Source of the DNA: Rubrobacteraceae bacterium
GTDB lineage: Bacteria > Actinomycetota > Rubrobacteria > Rubrobacterales > Rubrobacteraceae
NCBI GenBank assembly: GCA_030448125.1
Contig: JAUJNO010000006.1
Location: 30,066 to 83,211, forward strand
Length of the DNA stretch: 53,146 bases
Direction of reading: 5' to 3'
The notes beneath the pieces were generated by a model. That model ran no database searches, was not told the origin of the DNA, and was given only the letters and a program-made list of their open reading frames with translations. Both the position numbers and the translations under genes were made by a program. Shown here in pieces: positions 6,821 through 14,654 of this stretch. Positions within the stretch are counted from its first letter, which is position 1. Every line of letters starts with the position of its first letter.

Positions 6821-9631
6821 TTATCCGGTGTTCAGGAGCCCGGAGGAGATGCCGGCTATGGTGAGGAGCAGGGGATGGGCTATCGCCTCGCGCTCGGGTG
6901 AGTCCTCGGGGAGGGAGCGGAAGCGTTTTAGGAGGCTCACCTGTATGTAGGAGAGCGGGTCCACGTAGGGGTTTCTGAGGCGAACGGAGCGCTGCAGGAT
7001 GGGGGTGTTGTCGAGTAGGTGCTTCTGTTCGGTGATCCGGAGAAGCGCCCGCACGCTCATCGCGTGCTCCTCGGAGATCCGCTCCCAGAAGCGTTCCCTG
7101 ATACCGACGTCTTCGACTAGCGTGGAGTAAGCCTCGGCGATGCGCAGGTCGCTCTTCGCCAGCGTCATCTGCATGAAGTCCACGAGCGTCCGGAAGAACG
7201 GCCACCCGCAGTACATCTCCCGCAGGAGGTCGAGACCCCGCTCGGCGTCCTCGTCGAACGTATCCAGCGCGGTACCGGCGCCGTACCAGGAAGGGAGCAG
7301 GAAGCGGTTCTGTGTCCAGGCGAAGACCCAGGGTATCGCGCGCAGGCTCTCCACGTCGGGGTTCTCGACCCTCTTCGCCGGGCGACTACCGATGTTCACC
7401 AACGAGAGTTCCCTTATTGGGGACACCTCGGAGAAAAAGGCGTAGAAGTCTTCGTCTTCGTACACCAGCCCCCGATAGGTCTCGCAAGACGACGCGGAGA
7501 GGCGCTCCAGCGCCTCGACCCATTCCTTCTTCGGTTCCCGTTCTCTCTCTTCGGCGCTCGCTTCCAGGACCGCGGCGAGCACGGTGTCGAGGTTGCGACG
7601 GGCAAGTCCCGGCATGCTGTACTTGAACGAGATGACCTCGCCCTGTTCGGTGATCCTGATATGTCCTCCGACCGTGCCGGGCGGCTGGGCGAGTATGGCA
7701 TCGTAGCTTGGGCCGCCGCCCCGGCCCACCGTCCCGCCCCGACCGTGAAAGAGCCTGAGCTTCACGCCGTGCTCCCGGGCCACGACGCTCAGGGCCCGCT
7801 GCGCCTTGTACAGGGCCCAGTTGCTCGCCACGTAGCCCGCGTCCTTCCCCGAGTCGCTGTAGCCGAGCATGATCTCCTGCAGATCCCCCCGCTTCTCGAG
7901 CGCCGAGCGGTAGAACGGGTCCTCCAGCAGCCTCCTCAGCACCTCGGGCGCCTCTTCGAGGTCGTCTATGGTCTCGAAGAGCGGAGCCACGTTTAGACGG
8001 TTCTCCGTGCATCGTCCCTCGTCGTCGACTTCGAGCAGGCCAGCACTACGCGCCAGGAACTGCACCGCGAGGACGTCGCTCGCCCCACGAGCCATGCTCA
8101 AGATGAACGCCTCCACCGGCGACTCGGTCCCGTCCTCTGCTCGTTTGATCTGACCGAAGGTCTCCAGAACGTCCCGGCTCTCGTCGGAGAGATCCTCAGG
8201 CAGCTTCTCGGCCGCAGCTGGTTCTTTTAAGAGCCGCCGCAGAAGCTCGACCTTCCCGGCTTCGTCCAGGCTCTGGTAATCCTCGCCGGGCAGCAGCTCG
8301 CCGACGGCCCGGGCTATCCGGGAGCTCTCCTGGCGAACGTCGAGCCGGGCCAGGTGAAACCCGAAGACGTCCACCTGCCGGATGAAGTCTCGCAAGCCAC
8401 CCTCCGCGACGCGCTCCCCGCCATGCCGGAGGAGGCTTCTGCGCAGCACGAGCAGGTCCTCTTTCAACTCCGCCGCGCTCCCGTAGGTCGCGGAGGAGCC
8501 CGGATCCGCGAGCGTGCGTTGGAGGCGGGCGGCCACGAGGAGCATCTTGCGCCGGTAGGGTTCGTTCATCTCCTGGTTTCTGAACTCGCGCGCCGTGTCG
8601 GGCAGGAGCCACTCGTACCGCTCGATGGAGTGCTCCAGCTCTTCCGAGATCGCCGCGAGCCTCACGGACTGGCTCAGATGCTCCGCGAGAGAGAGGGCGG
8701 AGTCCAGGTGGCGGTTGAGGATAAGGTCCCGATGCAGGTTCAGGGCCGTGCTTAGCGTCTCCGGTCTGACGAACGGGTTCCCGTCCTGGTCCCCACCGAC
8801 CCAGGAGCCGAACTCGAGGACACGCCCCAGGATGAGGCTCTTCTCGGGGAACTGGCGGGCGAGCTCGTCTTCGAGGTCCCGGTAGACGTCGAGGGTCGAT
8901 GAGATGAGGGGTTTCTCGAAGAACAGCAACGTTCGCCGTATCTCGTCCTCCACCTCGGGCCGCTCGACGCGCAACTCGTCCGTCTGCCACAGAACGGTTA
9001 TCTCCTCGGCGAGGAATTCCTCCGCCTTGTTGCGCTCCCGAGGGGTGAGGTTCTCGACCTCCAACGAGCCGAGGATCTCGCCTATCCACAGGTGCTTGCG
9101 GCGGATACTGCGTCGCTGGGTCTCGGTCGGGTGCGCCGTCAGAACGAGGCTCAGGTTCAGCCCCTCGAGCACGCGCCCCAGATCCTCACCGCTCTGGCCC
9201 TCCCTCTTGAGCCGCGCCAGCGCGCTCCGCAGGGAAGCCCTCTGCGGCGGAGCCTCGGGCGAGGACTCGTACTGCCTCCTGCGCCGTATGCGATGGTAGC
9301 GCTCGGCGATGTTCACCAGCTGGAAGTACACCGAGAACGCTCGCACGATCCGTCCGAGCTCCTCCGCGCCCATCCGCTCTACTCGCCTCCTCAACCTCTC
9401 GTCGAGGTCGGGGTCGTAGTCGAAGCGGAGCTGCTTGCACAGGAGCCGGATCTCCTCCTCCGCCCCGAACAGACCCTTGCCCTCCTGCTCGACTATTACC
9501 TGTCCCAGAATACGCCCGAGCAGGTTTATGTCGCGCCTCAAAGGCTCGTCCTTCGGCTCGAAGCCTACCCCGGGCGGCAGATCCGCGAAGTCTGGCCGCG
9601 AGTCTCTTACAAATTGCCCGATCACGCTCAC
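6821..9631 (-). CDS. ppc: Phosphoenolpyruvate carboxylase
   Basis: Converts PEP and bicarbonate to oxaloacetate, replenishing the TCA cycle. From GTG 9631 it has 936 residues, normal for bacterial PEPC. Motifs: LTAHPTET with catalytic His 167, GGDQDGNPFV, the glycine-rich loop FHGRGGTVGRGGGPS, the second loop VISFKYS, and IPWVFAWTQNRFLLP. The C terminus ends GISSGLLNTG, like the Gly-carboxylate end of the family. The open frame continues to 9826, so the start is uncertain: GTG 9631 precedes SVIGQFVRDSRPDFADLPP, while ATG 9664 is an alternative; neither has a strong ribosome site. It is the only confident long minus-strand gene and diverges from dnaG. Confidence 0.95.
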   Translation of the reverse strand: MSVIGQFVRDSRPDFADLPPGVGFEPKDEPLRRDINLLGRILGQVIVEQEGKGLFGAEEEIRLLCKQLRFDYDPDLDERLRRRVERMGAEELGRIVRAFSVYFQLVNIAERYHRIRRRRQYESSPEAPPQRASLRSALARLKREGQSGEDLGRVLEGLNLSLVLTAHPTETQRRSIRRKHLWIGEILGSLEVENLTPRERNKAEEFLAEEITVLWQTDELRVERPEVEDEIRRTLLFFEKPLISSTLDVYRDLEDELARQFPEKSLILGRVLEFGSWVGGDQDGNPFVRPETLSTALNLHRDLILNRHLDSALSLAEHLSQSVRLAAISEELEHSIERYEWLLPDTAREFRNQEMNEPYRRKMLLVAARLQRTLADPGSSATYGSAAELKEDLLVLRRSLLRHGGERVAEGGLRDFIRQVDVFGFHLARLDVRQESSRIARAVGELLPGEDYQSLDEAGKVELLRRLLKEPAAAEKLPEDLSDESRDVLETFGQIKRAEDGTESPVEAFILSMARGASDVLAVQFLARSAGLLEVDDEGRCTENRLNVAPLFETIDDLEEAPEVLRRLLEDPFYRSALEKRGDLQEIMLGYSDSGKDAGYVASNWALYKAQRALSVVAREHGVKLRLFHGRGGTVGRGGGPSYDAILAQPPGTVGGHIRITEQGEVISFKYSMPGLARRNLDTVLAAVLEASAEEREREPKKEWVEALERLSASSCETYRGLVYEDEDFYAFFSEVSPIRELSLVNIGSRPAKRVENPDVESLRAIPWVFAWTQNRFLLPSWYGAGTALDTFDEDAERGLDLLREMYCGWPFFRTLVDFMQMTLAKSDLRIAEAYSTLVEDVGIRERFWERISEEHAMSVRALLRITEQKHLLDNTPILQRSVRLRNPYVDPLSYIQVSLLKRFRSLPEDSPEREAIAHPLLLTIAGISSGLLNTG

Positions 9632-9676
9632 ACCATGTAGAGTACCATCGGCTCCGGTCGGCATTCCGGGCCAGGG

Positions 9677-9682
9677 ATAATA
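9677..9682 (-). promoter_or_regulatory. Possible -10 element for ppc
   Basis: On the minus strand the hexamer TATTAT lies 46 bases upstream of GTG 9631 and 13 bases upstream of ATG 9664. The best -35 at 17 bases is TTCTCG, a weak match. The site sits within 20 bases of the dnaG promoter on the other strand, so the two divergent genes may share this control region. Confidence 0.25.
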
Positions 9683-9691
9683 TTTGTACGA

Positions 9692-9700
9692 TGGTATAAC
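9692..9700 (+). promoter_or_regulatory. Extended -10 promoter of dnaG
   Basis: TGGTATAAC fits an extended -10 element (TGN followed by TATAAC at 9695-9700). No good -35 is present, as is common for extended -10 promoters. Transcription would begin near 9707, giving a leader of about 22 bases with GAAAGGG at 9711-9717 before the TTG at 9729. This argues against the alternative TTG start at 9684, which would lie upstream of the promoter. Confidence 0.45.
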
Positions 9701-9728
9701 GAGAAGGATCGAAAGGGCACGGCGGCGC

Positions 9729-12644
9729 TTGAAGATTTCGCCACGGAGCATAGAAGAAGTGCGAGAGGCCGCGAACATCGTCGAGGTGGCCTCCGAGTTC
9801 ACCGCGCTCAAACGCCAGGGGACCAACTACACCGGCCTCTGCCCCTACCACCAGGAGAAGAGCCCTTCGTTCAGCGTCTCCCCAGAGAAGAACTTCTATT
9901 ACTGTTTCGGCTGTCTGGAGCCGAACGAGCGAATCTGGACCGCGAGGGGTTTGATCCCGATAGGAGAGATAGAGATCGGCGATAAGGTCATCGGCCTCGA
10001 CGGGCGGTGGGAGATCGTAACTGATAAGGAGATAAAAACCGGTTCTACTCTGAGGATCGGGACCGGCGCGGCAAAAGAAGGCATCGAGCTCACGCCGGAT
10101 CACTGGTGCGTCTTTGTCAGAAAGAACGAAGCGGTGCGAGCCATCTCGGGGCTTCATTACAGGTCTAAGGAAGATGAGCGGCTAAGGCTCTCCGGCAGAC
10201 TTCGCAACAGGGTTGCCGGCGCGAAGTTGAGCGTTGACCACGCTTCGAGCATTCGACCGGGAGACTTCTGGCTTTACCCCGTGGTTCCAGACGAGGATCG
10301 CGCTGATGCGCCTTTGATCGGAAAGCACGTGATCAAGACGTACACGAAGGGACCGAGGACCGAGCGGACCACGAAGTTGCACGTGAACACGAGCACGGCC
10401 TGGTTGTATGGTATCTGGCTGGCTGAGGGCTCGCTCTACAGGGGGGGTGTCAAATGGAGCTTTGGTGCCCACGAGTCCGAAACCCTTGCCGCGAAAGTCT
10501 CGCAAATCCTTGAAGAAGAGTTTGGCAAACCCAGCACCATAAAGATCAGGCCGGATAAGAACAACTGCGAAGTTACGTGTTCCAGCACGGACTTGGCGGC
10601 CTTATTCGGTTACTGGTTCGGGTGCGGATGTGAAAACAAGCGGGTACCGATCGAGGCGTTGAGCTGGACGGCTACGTGCCAGACGGCGCTCATTGAGGGG
10701 TACGCTGATGGGGACGACCATACCAGGGATGGGGTGACCGCGACCACCACGGTGTCGGAAGAGCTAGCTTATGGGATCTTTGCCTTGTGCGTACAAGCCC
10801 GGAAGGTTTGCTCCATCAACTCTATCCCGGCGCGCATCAGCAAAGATGGCGTAAGACACAGAAAGACCTACTCCGTCTTCGTGCTGAGTAAGGAGTCGAC
10901 GAAGGGGTTTTTCGCGCCGATAGACGGCACGACTTACTATTGGTCTATCGTCCAAAAAGCCGAGACCTGTCGGGAGGAACCCACGACGGTTATCGATATC
11001 ACTACCACGGGTTCGCACACGTTCTTGACCAAGATGGGCATAACCCACAACTGCCAGAAGGGCGGCGATGCCATAAAGCTCGTGATGGAGCTCAAGTCAT
11101 TCTCCTTCGTCGAGGCAGTATCTCACCTGGCCGAACGCTTCGGTATCGAACTCAAGTTCGAGGGCCATTTGCCCGGGGAGGAACGAGCCGCAGCCCAGCG
11201 CACCGCTCGCCGCCGCTCCGCATACAAGGCCCTCGCCGCCGCGACCGCCTACTACCATAAGTACCTCCTCAAATCTCCCGCGGCGGAGGAAGCGCGCCAT
11301 TACCTGGAGAGCCGCGGTTTTATGCAATCTACTATAGAAGAATTTCGTTTAGGGTACGCTCCGCCTCGCGGGCGGCCGGGCTTCATGCAGGCTGCTCGGA
11401 GGGTGGATCTCGACCATGAGGCGCTGGAGGCTGCAGGCCTGCTCTCGCAGCGTGGCGGCGAGCGTTTCGTCGACCGCTTGATGTTTCCTATCTCCGACCG
11501 GCGCGGCAGGATCGTCGGCTTCGGGGCACGTGCTCTGGGCGATGCGAAGCCGAAGTATCTCAACTCCCCCGAGACCGAGATCTTCAACAAGCGTTCACTT
11601 CTCTACGGTTTTCCTCAGGTCGCAGAGGCGGTGCGGCGAGAGAAGGCGGCACTCATCGTCGAGGGCTACACGGACGTGCTCATGCTCTACCAGTCGGGGA
11701 TAAAGAACGCTGTCGCGACTTTAGGCACGGCTATGACCGAGCAGCACCTGAAGACTCTGAGCGGGCACGCGGACCGGATCTACCTGCTCTTCGACCCCGA
11801 CGAGGCCGGCGAGAAGGCTGTCGAGAAGGCAGCTGTCACGGCGGCTGAACTGAAGCTGGACCTCCGGGTTTTGCGCCTCCCCGAAGACCCGGCCGATTGG
11901 CTCCTCGAACACGCACCCGGGGAGTTCCTGGACCTCCTCTCGAGGGCCATTCCGGTTCTCGAGTACGGTATCCAGCGCATCGCGGGCCGCGTCCGGGGAG
12001 CCGGCGCCACGAGCCGCGCCCGCGCCGTCCCCGAAGTGAAGGCGCTCGTGCGCCAGATCGAGGACCCCGTTCTCAATCGCGAAGCTTTACGCATCGCGGC
12101 CGAGGCTTTGGGAGTAAACCCCGAAGCGCTTCGCGAGGAGACCGGCCCGCCGAACGAAGCGAGCCGTCCGTCTTCCAGGAGACCGCGGCGCGCGCCCTCC
12201 AATCCCCTTACCGAAGCCGGGCGCGAGCTGCTCGCGATCGTGCTCGCCCACCCGGATCTGGCGTCTCGCGCTCTCCGTGAGGGGATGGCGGCCCCCGATT
12301 CCCTGAATGAGCCCGTCGTGCTCGGGACCGGGGACTTCGTTGACGAGGCGCACGCGCGCATCTTCGCTTTGTTGGTCGAGCACACGGAGGATCCCGGCGC
12401 TGTCCTCTCTGACGAGCGTGCCCGTCCCTTGATGGACGAGATCTCGGCTCTCCGGGCCGCGGGGGAGAGACTCTACCCCTCCGAGGCTTCCCTGCGCGCC
12501 GCCTGGTTCAGGTTCGCGGCCTTGAGCCGCGAGAAGGCCAAGCTTCTGACCGACGACTTCGACGAGAAGTACCGGCTGCACGCGGAGACAAAACGCCTCA
12601 ACGCGGCCGCCGTGGAGGCGAGCAACCTCACCCTCGAATCTTGA
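9729..12644 (+). CDS. dnaG: DNA primase DnaG, precursor containing an intein
   Basis: Synthesises RNA primers at the replication fork with the DnaB helicase. The precursor has 971 residues; removal of the 380-residue intein (precursor residues 62-441) leaves 591, normal for DnaG. The start TTG 9729 gives MKISPRSIEEVREAANIVEV, aligned with typical DnaG N termini. The CHC2 zinc ribbon has Cys 38 and His 41 (CPYH) and Cys 59; its fourth ligand is the Cys just after the intein (442). The RNA polymerase core (YAPPRGRPGFMQAA onward) and Toprim domain follow: VEGYTD near precursor residue 644 and FDPDEAG near 690. The C-terminal helicase-binding region is about 150-200 residues. A tRNA promoter begins at its stop codon. 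Confidence 0.96.
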   Translation: MKISPRSIEEVREAANIVEVASEFTALKRQGTNYTGLCPYHQEKSPSFSVSPEKNFYYCFGCLEPNERIWTARGLIPIGEIEIGDKVIGLDGRWEIVTDKEIKTGSTLRIGTGAAKEGIELTPDHWCVFVRKNEAVRAISGLHYRSKEDERLRLSGRLRNRVAGAKLSVDHASSIRPGDFWLYPVVPDEDRADAPLIGKHVIKTYTKGPRTERTTKLHVNTSTAWLYGIWLAEGSLYRGGVKWSFGAHESETLAAKVSQILEEEFGKPSTIKIRPDKNNCEVTCSSTDLAALFGYWFGCGCENKRVPIEALSWTATCQTALIEGYADGDDHTRDGVTATTTVSEELAYGIFALCVQARKVCSINSIPARISKDGVRHRKTYSVFVLSKESTKGFFAPIDGTTYYWSIVQKAETCREEPTTVIDITTTGSHTFLTKMGITHNCQKGGDAIKLVMELKSFSFVEAVSHLAERFGIELKFEGHLPGEERAAAQRTARRRSAYKALAAATAYYHKYLLKSPAAEEARHYLESRGFMQSTIEEFRLGYAPPRGRPGFMQAARRVDLDHEALEAAGLLSQRGGERFVDRLMFPISDRRGRIVGFGARALGDAKPKYLNSPETEIFNKRSLLYGFPQVAEAVRREKAALIVEGYTDVLMLYQSGIKNAVATLGTAMTEQHLKTLSGHADRIYLLFDPDEAGEKAVEKAAVTAAELKLDLRVLRLPEDPADWLLEHAPGEFLDLLSRAIPVLEYGIQRIAGRVRGAGATSRARAVPEVKALVRQIEDPVLNREALRIAAEALGVNPEALREETGPPNEASRPSSRRPRRAPSNPLTEAGRELLAIVLAHPDLASRALREGMAAPDSLNEPVVLGTGDFVDEAHARIFALLVEHTEDPGAVLSDERARPLMDEISALRAAGERLYPSEASLRAAWFRFAALSREKAKLLTDDFDEKYRLHAETKRLNAAAVEASNLTLES
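9912..11051 (+). mobile_element. DnaG intein with LAGLIDADG homing endonuclease
   Basis: An in-frame 380-residue insertion within dnaG. It begins with Cys (block A, CLEPNERIWTARGLIPIGE) and has block B TPDHWCV with His 64. It ends with His 379, Asn 380 and an extein Cys at +1 (GITHNC), all needed for class 1 protein splicing. Between the splicing blocks are two dodecapeptide motifs of a LAGLIDADG endonuclease: YGIWLAEGS near intein residue 166 and IEGYADGDD near 261. Block F is VIDITTTGSHTF. Removing it joins YYCFG to CQKGGDAIK, restoring a normal zinc ribbon. The segment is visibly less GC-rich than the flanking dnaG sequence, suggesting acquisition from elsewhere. Both dodecapeptides keep their acidic residues, so the endonuclease may be active. 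Confidence 0.95.
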
Positions 12645-12669
12645 AGTCCGGCCACCAGAATCGTATACT
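12641..12669 (+). promoter_or_regulatory. Promoter of the tRNA-Asn gene
   Basis: TTGAAG at 12641-12646 and TATACT at 12664-12669 are separated by 17 bases, a near-consensus housekeeping promoter. The -35 overlaps the dnaG stop codon. Transcription would start about 8 bases before the tRNA at 12685. Confidence 0.65.
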
Positions 12670-12684
12670 CAGCCGGTAAACTCT

Positions 12685-12757
<73 letters not shown>

Positions 12758-12819
12758 CTCGGCGCGACCACGGAAGCCTCTCGTGGCTCCTGGCCACGGC
12801 CACCGTGGATCGTCCGCCG

Positions 12820-12893
12820 GGGCCCATAGCTCAGTTGGTTAGAGCATCCGACTCATAATCGGACGGTCCCAGGTTCGAGTCCTGGTGGGCCCA
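12820..12893 (+). tRNA. tRNA with CAT anticodon (elongator Met or Ile2)
   Basis: A 74-base cloverleaf. Acceptor GGGCCCA pairs with TGGGCCC. Anticodon stem TCCGA/TCGGA encloses CTCATAA (anticodon CAT). The T arm is CCAGG/CCTGG. The discriminator is A and CCA is not encoded. It lacks the initiator feature of a mismatched first pair, so it is either elongator tRNA-Met or the tRNA-Ile whose C34 is changed to lysidine by TilS. C4-G69 and C5-G68 in the acceptor are positive determinants for E. coli TilS, which leans toward Ile2, but this is not decisive. Confidence 0.93.
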
Positions 12894-12959
12894 CCCACAC
12901 TCTTAGCCCCTCGAACCTCGATCATCCCGCAAGTATCCGCCATCGCCCGCAAAGATCCT

Positions 12960-13085
12960 CTACCTATCTTCCGGAAACACAACATGTTGTCTCCCAGGCT
13001 CGTGCGACACCACATATTCCACGACCGTGCCCGGTCCCTCGCCCCACTTCATGATCCAGATACGGAGCTCCGAAGGTATTTTCAT
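12960..13085 (-). CDS. Possible small protein, 41 residues, unknown
   Basis: An ATG-to-TAG frame on the minus strand encoding 41 residues, beginning MKIPSELRIWIMKWGEGPG and ending VVFPEDR. The composition is protein-like rather than arginine-rich as in most shadow frames here. No good ribosome site lies next to the ATG (an AGGAG is 16 bases away). I recognise no family. It could be a real small gene, a remnant of a larger one, or chance. Confidence 0.25.
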   Translation of the reverse strand: MKIPSELRIWIMKWGEGPGTVVEYVVSHEPGRQHVVFPEDR

Positions 13086-13182
13086 AGATATTTAAGAGGG
13101 ACTCCTATACCCTGGGGGGGAGGGAAAAAGAGCCTAAAACGCGCCTCTTTGGAGGTGGCGGGACGGGTGCGACCGCAGCGCG

Positions 13183-13211
13183 TTGCGTATTTTCCGTGCA
13201 TATGCAAGAAT
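13183..13211 (+). promoter_or_regulatory. Possible promoter of the mra/dcw operon
   Basis: TTGCGT at 13183-13188 and AAGAAT at 13206-13211 with a 17-base spacer. The -10 matches the consensus in only four of six positions. The position is sensible: transcription would start just before the MraZ repeats at 13222. Confidence 0.3.
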
Positions 13212-13221
13212 TTCCTACGTC

Positions 13222-13246
13222 GTGGGTCAAAGTGGGACGTAGTGGG
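13222..13246 (+). promoter_or_regulatory. MraZ operator: three GTGGG direct repeats with 10-bp period
   Basis: GTGGG occurs at 13222, 13232 and 13242, each separated by exactly five bases, one helical turn apart. MraZ is known to bind direct TGGGN repeats with 5-bp spacing upstream of its own operon. The third repeat runs into the GGGAGGA ribosome site (13244-13250) of mraZ, so bound MraZ would cover both the early transcribed region and the Shine-Dalgarno DNA. Autoregulation of the dcw operon is inferred. Confidence 0.8.
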
Positions 13247-13257
13247 AGGACGAAGCC

Positions 13258-13698
13258 CTGGCCCTTCTTGGAGAGTACGAGCACACCCTGGACGAGAAAG
13301 GGCGGTTGACTCTCCCCTCCCGACTCCGGCCCTACTTTGAGGGCGGCATCGTTATTACGAAGGGGGTTGACCGTTGTTTGTTCGCGTTCCCGCCCGAGGA
13401 GTGGGCGGCTTTCAAGGCGAACATCAAGGCTAATGCTGACCTTTCGGCGAAGGGGCGGCAGCTCAGTCGTATGTTCTTCTCCATGGCGTTCGAGGCGACG
13501 CTCGACAGGCAGGGGCGGGTCTTGCTCCCGACGAAGCTCGCGGGCTACGCGGGCTTGAGCCGCGACATCACGGTGGCCGGGGTGGACGACCGGTTGGAGA
13601 TCTGGGACACCGAGGAGTGGAACCGCTACGTCGCCGGCGCCGACGAGTCCTTCGCAGACATTATCGAGGAGTTCGCCGGGGGAGAATTCGGGGTTTGA
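13258..13698 (+). CDS. mraZ: Transcriptional regulator MraZ
   Basis: DNA-binding regulator of the mra/dcw operon built from two AbrB-like (SpoVT) half-domains; 146 residues from CTG 13258. Conserved segments are LGEYEHTLDEKGRLTLPSRL near the N terminus and the second copy ATLDRQGRVLLPTKL in the middle. The frame has a stop at 13240 and no ATG, GTG or TTG before TTG 13306, which would delete the first conserved strand. CTG 13258 lies 7 bases after a strong GGGAGGA site and matches the usual start position, so a CTG start is the best reading. It overlaps rsmH in TGATG. Confidence 0.9.
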   Translation: MALLGEYEHTLDEKGRLTLPSRLRPYFEGGIVITKGVDRCLFAFPPEEWAAFKANIKANADLSAKGRQLSRMFFSMAFEATLDRQGRVLLPTKLAGYAGLSRDITVAGVDDRLEIWDTEEWNRYVAGADESFADIIEEFAGGEFGV

Positions 13699-14654
13699 TG
13701 GCTACCGACCACTACCCGGTGATGCCCCAGGAGGCTGCGGAGGCGCTTTCCCTCGAAGGCGCCGAGAGAGTCGTGGACGCTACCTTCGGCGGCGGGGGGC
13801 ACGCCCGGCGGATACTCCGGGAGCTCGGTCCCGAAGGGAGAGTCGTCGGTATAGATCGCGACCCCGAGGCGGCGGCGAGGGCGGCGAGGCTCGCCGAAGA
13901 GGACCGGCGCTTTACCTTCAGGCCCGGAGCCTACGACGAGGTTCTGGAGGGCCTCGTCGGGGAGGGCGAGAGGGTAGACGCGGTCCTCTTCGATCTCGGC
14001 CTCTCCAGCTACCAGATAGACGAGGCCGCGCGGGGCTTCAGCTACGTCCGGGAGGGGCCGCTGGATATGCGGATGGATCCGGGACGCGGGGAGTCGGCCG
14101 CCGACTTCTTGAATGGGGCCGAGCCGGCGGAGATCGTCGGCGTGCTCGTCCGGTACGGGGACGTTCCCCGCGGCGAGGCCCGGAGGGTGGTGAGGGAGGT
14201 CGTCCGGAGGCGGCCGCTCGCGAGCACTTTGGAGCTCTCGGAGGCCGTGCGGGCGGCGGTCGGCTGGAAGGAGAGGGGCGGTAACCCGGCGAAGAAGGTC
14301 TTCCAGGCCGTGCGCGTCTACGTCAACGACGAGTTGGGCGGTCTCGAGCGAGCCTTGAGTGCGGCTGAGAGGGTCCTCTTGCCGGGGGGGCGGCTCGTGG
14401 CGATCACGTTCCACTCCGGCGAGGACCGCATAGTGAAACGCTTTATCTCCGAGAGGGCCGGGCGCTGCGTATGCCCGCCGGAGCTGCCGGTCTGCATATG
14501 CGGAGCACGTCCCATCTTTCGTAAGGGCGTTGTCCGGAAGCCTTCGGCGCGGGAGGTCGGAGAGAACCCACGCAGCGCCTCGGCGCGCCTGCGCTCCGCC
14601 GCGCGCACCGCGGAGCCGCTCGAGGCGGATCGCCTTCCGAGGGAAACCTCCTAG
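13698..14654 (+). CDS. rsmH: 16S rRNA (cytosine-1402 N4) methyltransferase RsmH
   Basis: SAM-dependent enzyme (formerly MraW) that methylates C1402 in the ribosomal decoding centre, 318 residues. The N terminus HYPVMPQEAAEAL and the SAM loop DATFGGGGHARRIL are typical. LFDLGLSSYQID and the C-terminal ITFHSGEDRIVKRF with the following Cys-rich patch complete the family signature. The ATG overlaps the mraZ stop. Two further cysteine pairs (CVCPPELPVCICG) are usual for the family. Confidence 0.96.
   Translation: MATDHYPVMPQEAAEALSLEGAERVVDATFGGGGHARRILRELGPEGRVVGIDRDPEAAARAARLAEEDRRFTFRPGAYDEVLEGLVGEGERVDAVLFDLGLSSYQIDEAARGFSYVREGPLDMRMDPGRGESAADFLNGAEPAEIVGVLVRYGDVPRGEARRVVREVVRRRPLASTLELSEAVRAAVGWKERGGNPAKKVFQAVRVYVNDELGGLERALSAAERVLLPGGRLVAITFHSGEDRIVKRFISERAGRCVCPPELPVCICGARPIFRKGVVRKPSAREVGENPRSASARLRSAARTAEPLEADRLPRETS

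Larger units (their letters stand above)
12894..13257. other. 364-bp spacer between the tRNA genes and mraZ
   Basis: No confident gene is seen. The left two thirds are less GC-rich than the surroundings and include a perfect 12-bp palindrome ACAACATGTTGT at 12979-12990 and one short minus-strand frame (12960-13085). A + frame is open from 12885 to 13340 but starts inside the tRNA and overlaps mraZ in another frame, so it is not supported. The right end holds the putative mra promoter, the MraZ repeats and the mraZ ribosome site. No clear terminator follows the second tRNA. Confidence 0.6.

Noticed and set aside
9684..9728. Longer dnaG start at TTG 9684
   Set aside because: It lies upstream of the extended -10 element at 9692-9700, and DnaG homologues begin at the residues encoded from 9729.
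9186..10157. 323-codon minus frame crossing the ppc start and the intein
   Set aside because: It spans two divergent genes and part of the intein without any domain; it is a shadow frame.
12885..13340. 151-codon + frame between the CAT tRNA and mraZ
   Set aside because: It begins inside the tRNA, overlaps mraZ in another frame, has no ribosome site and shows no recognisable protein pattern.
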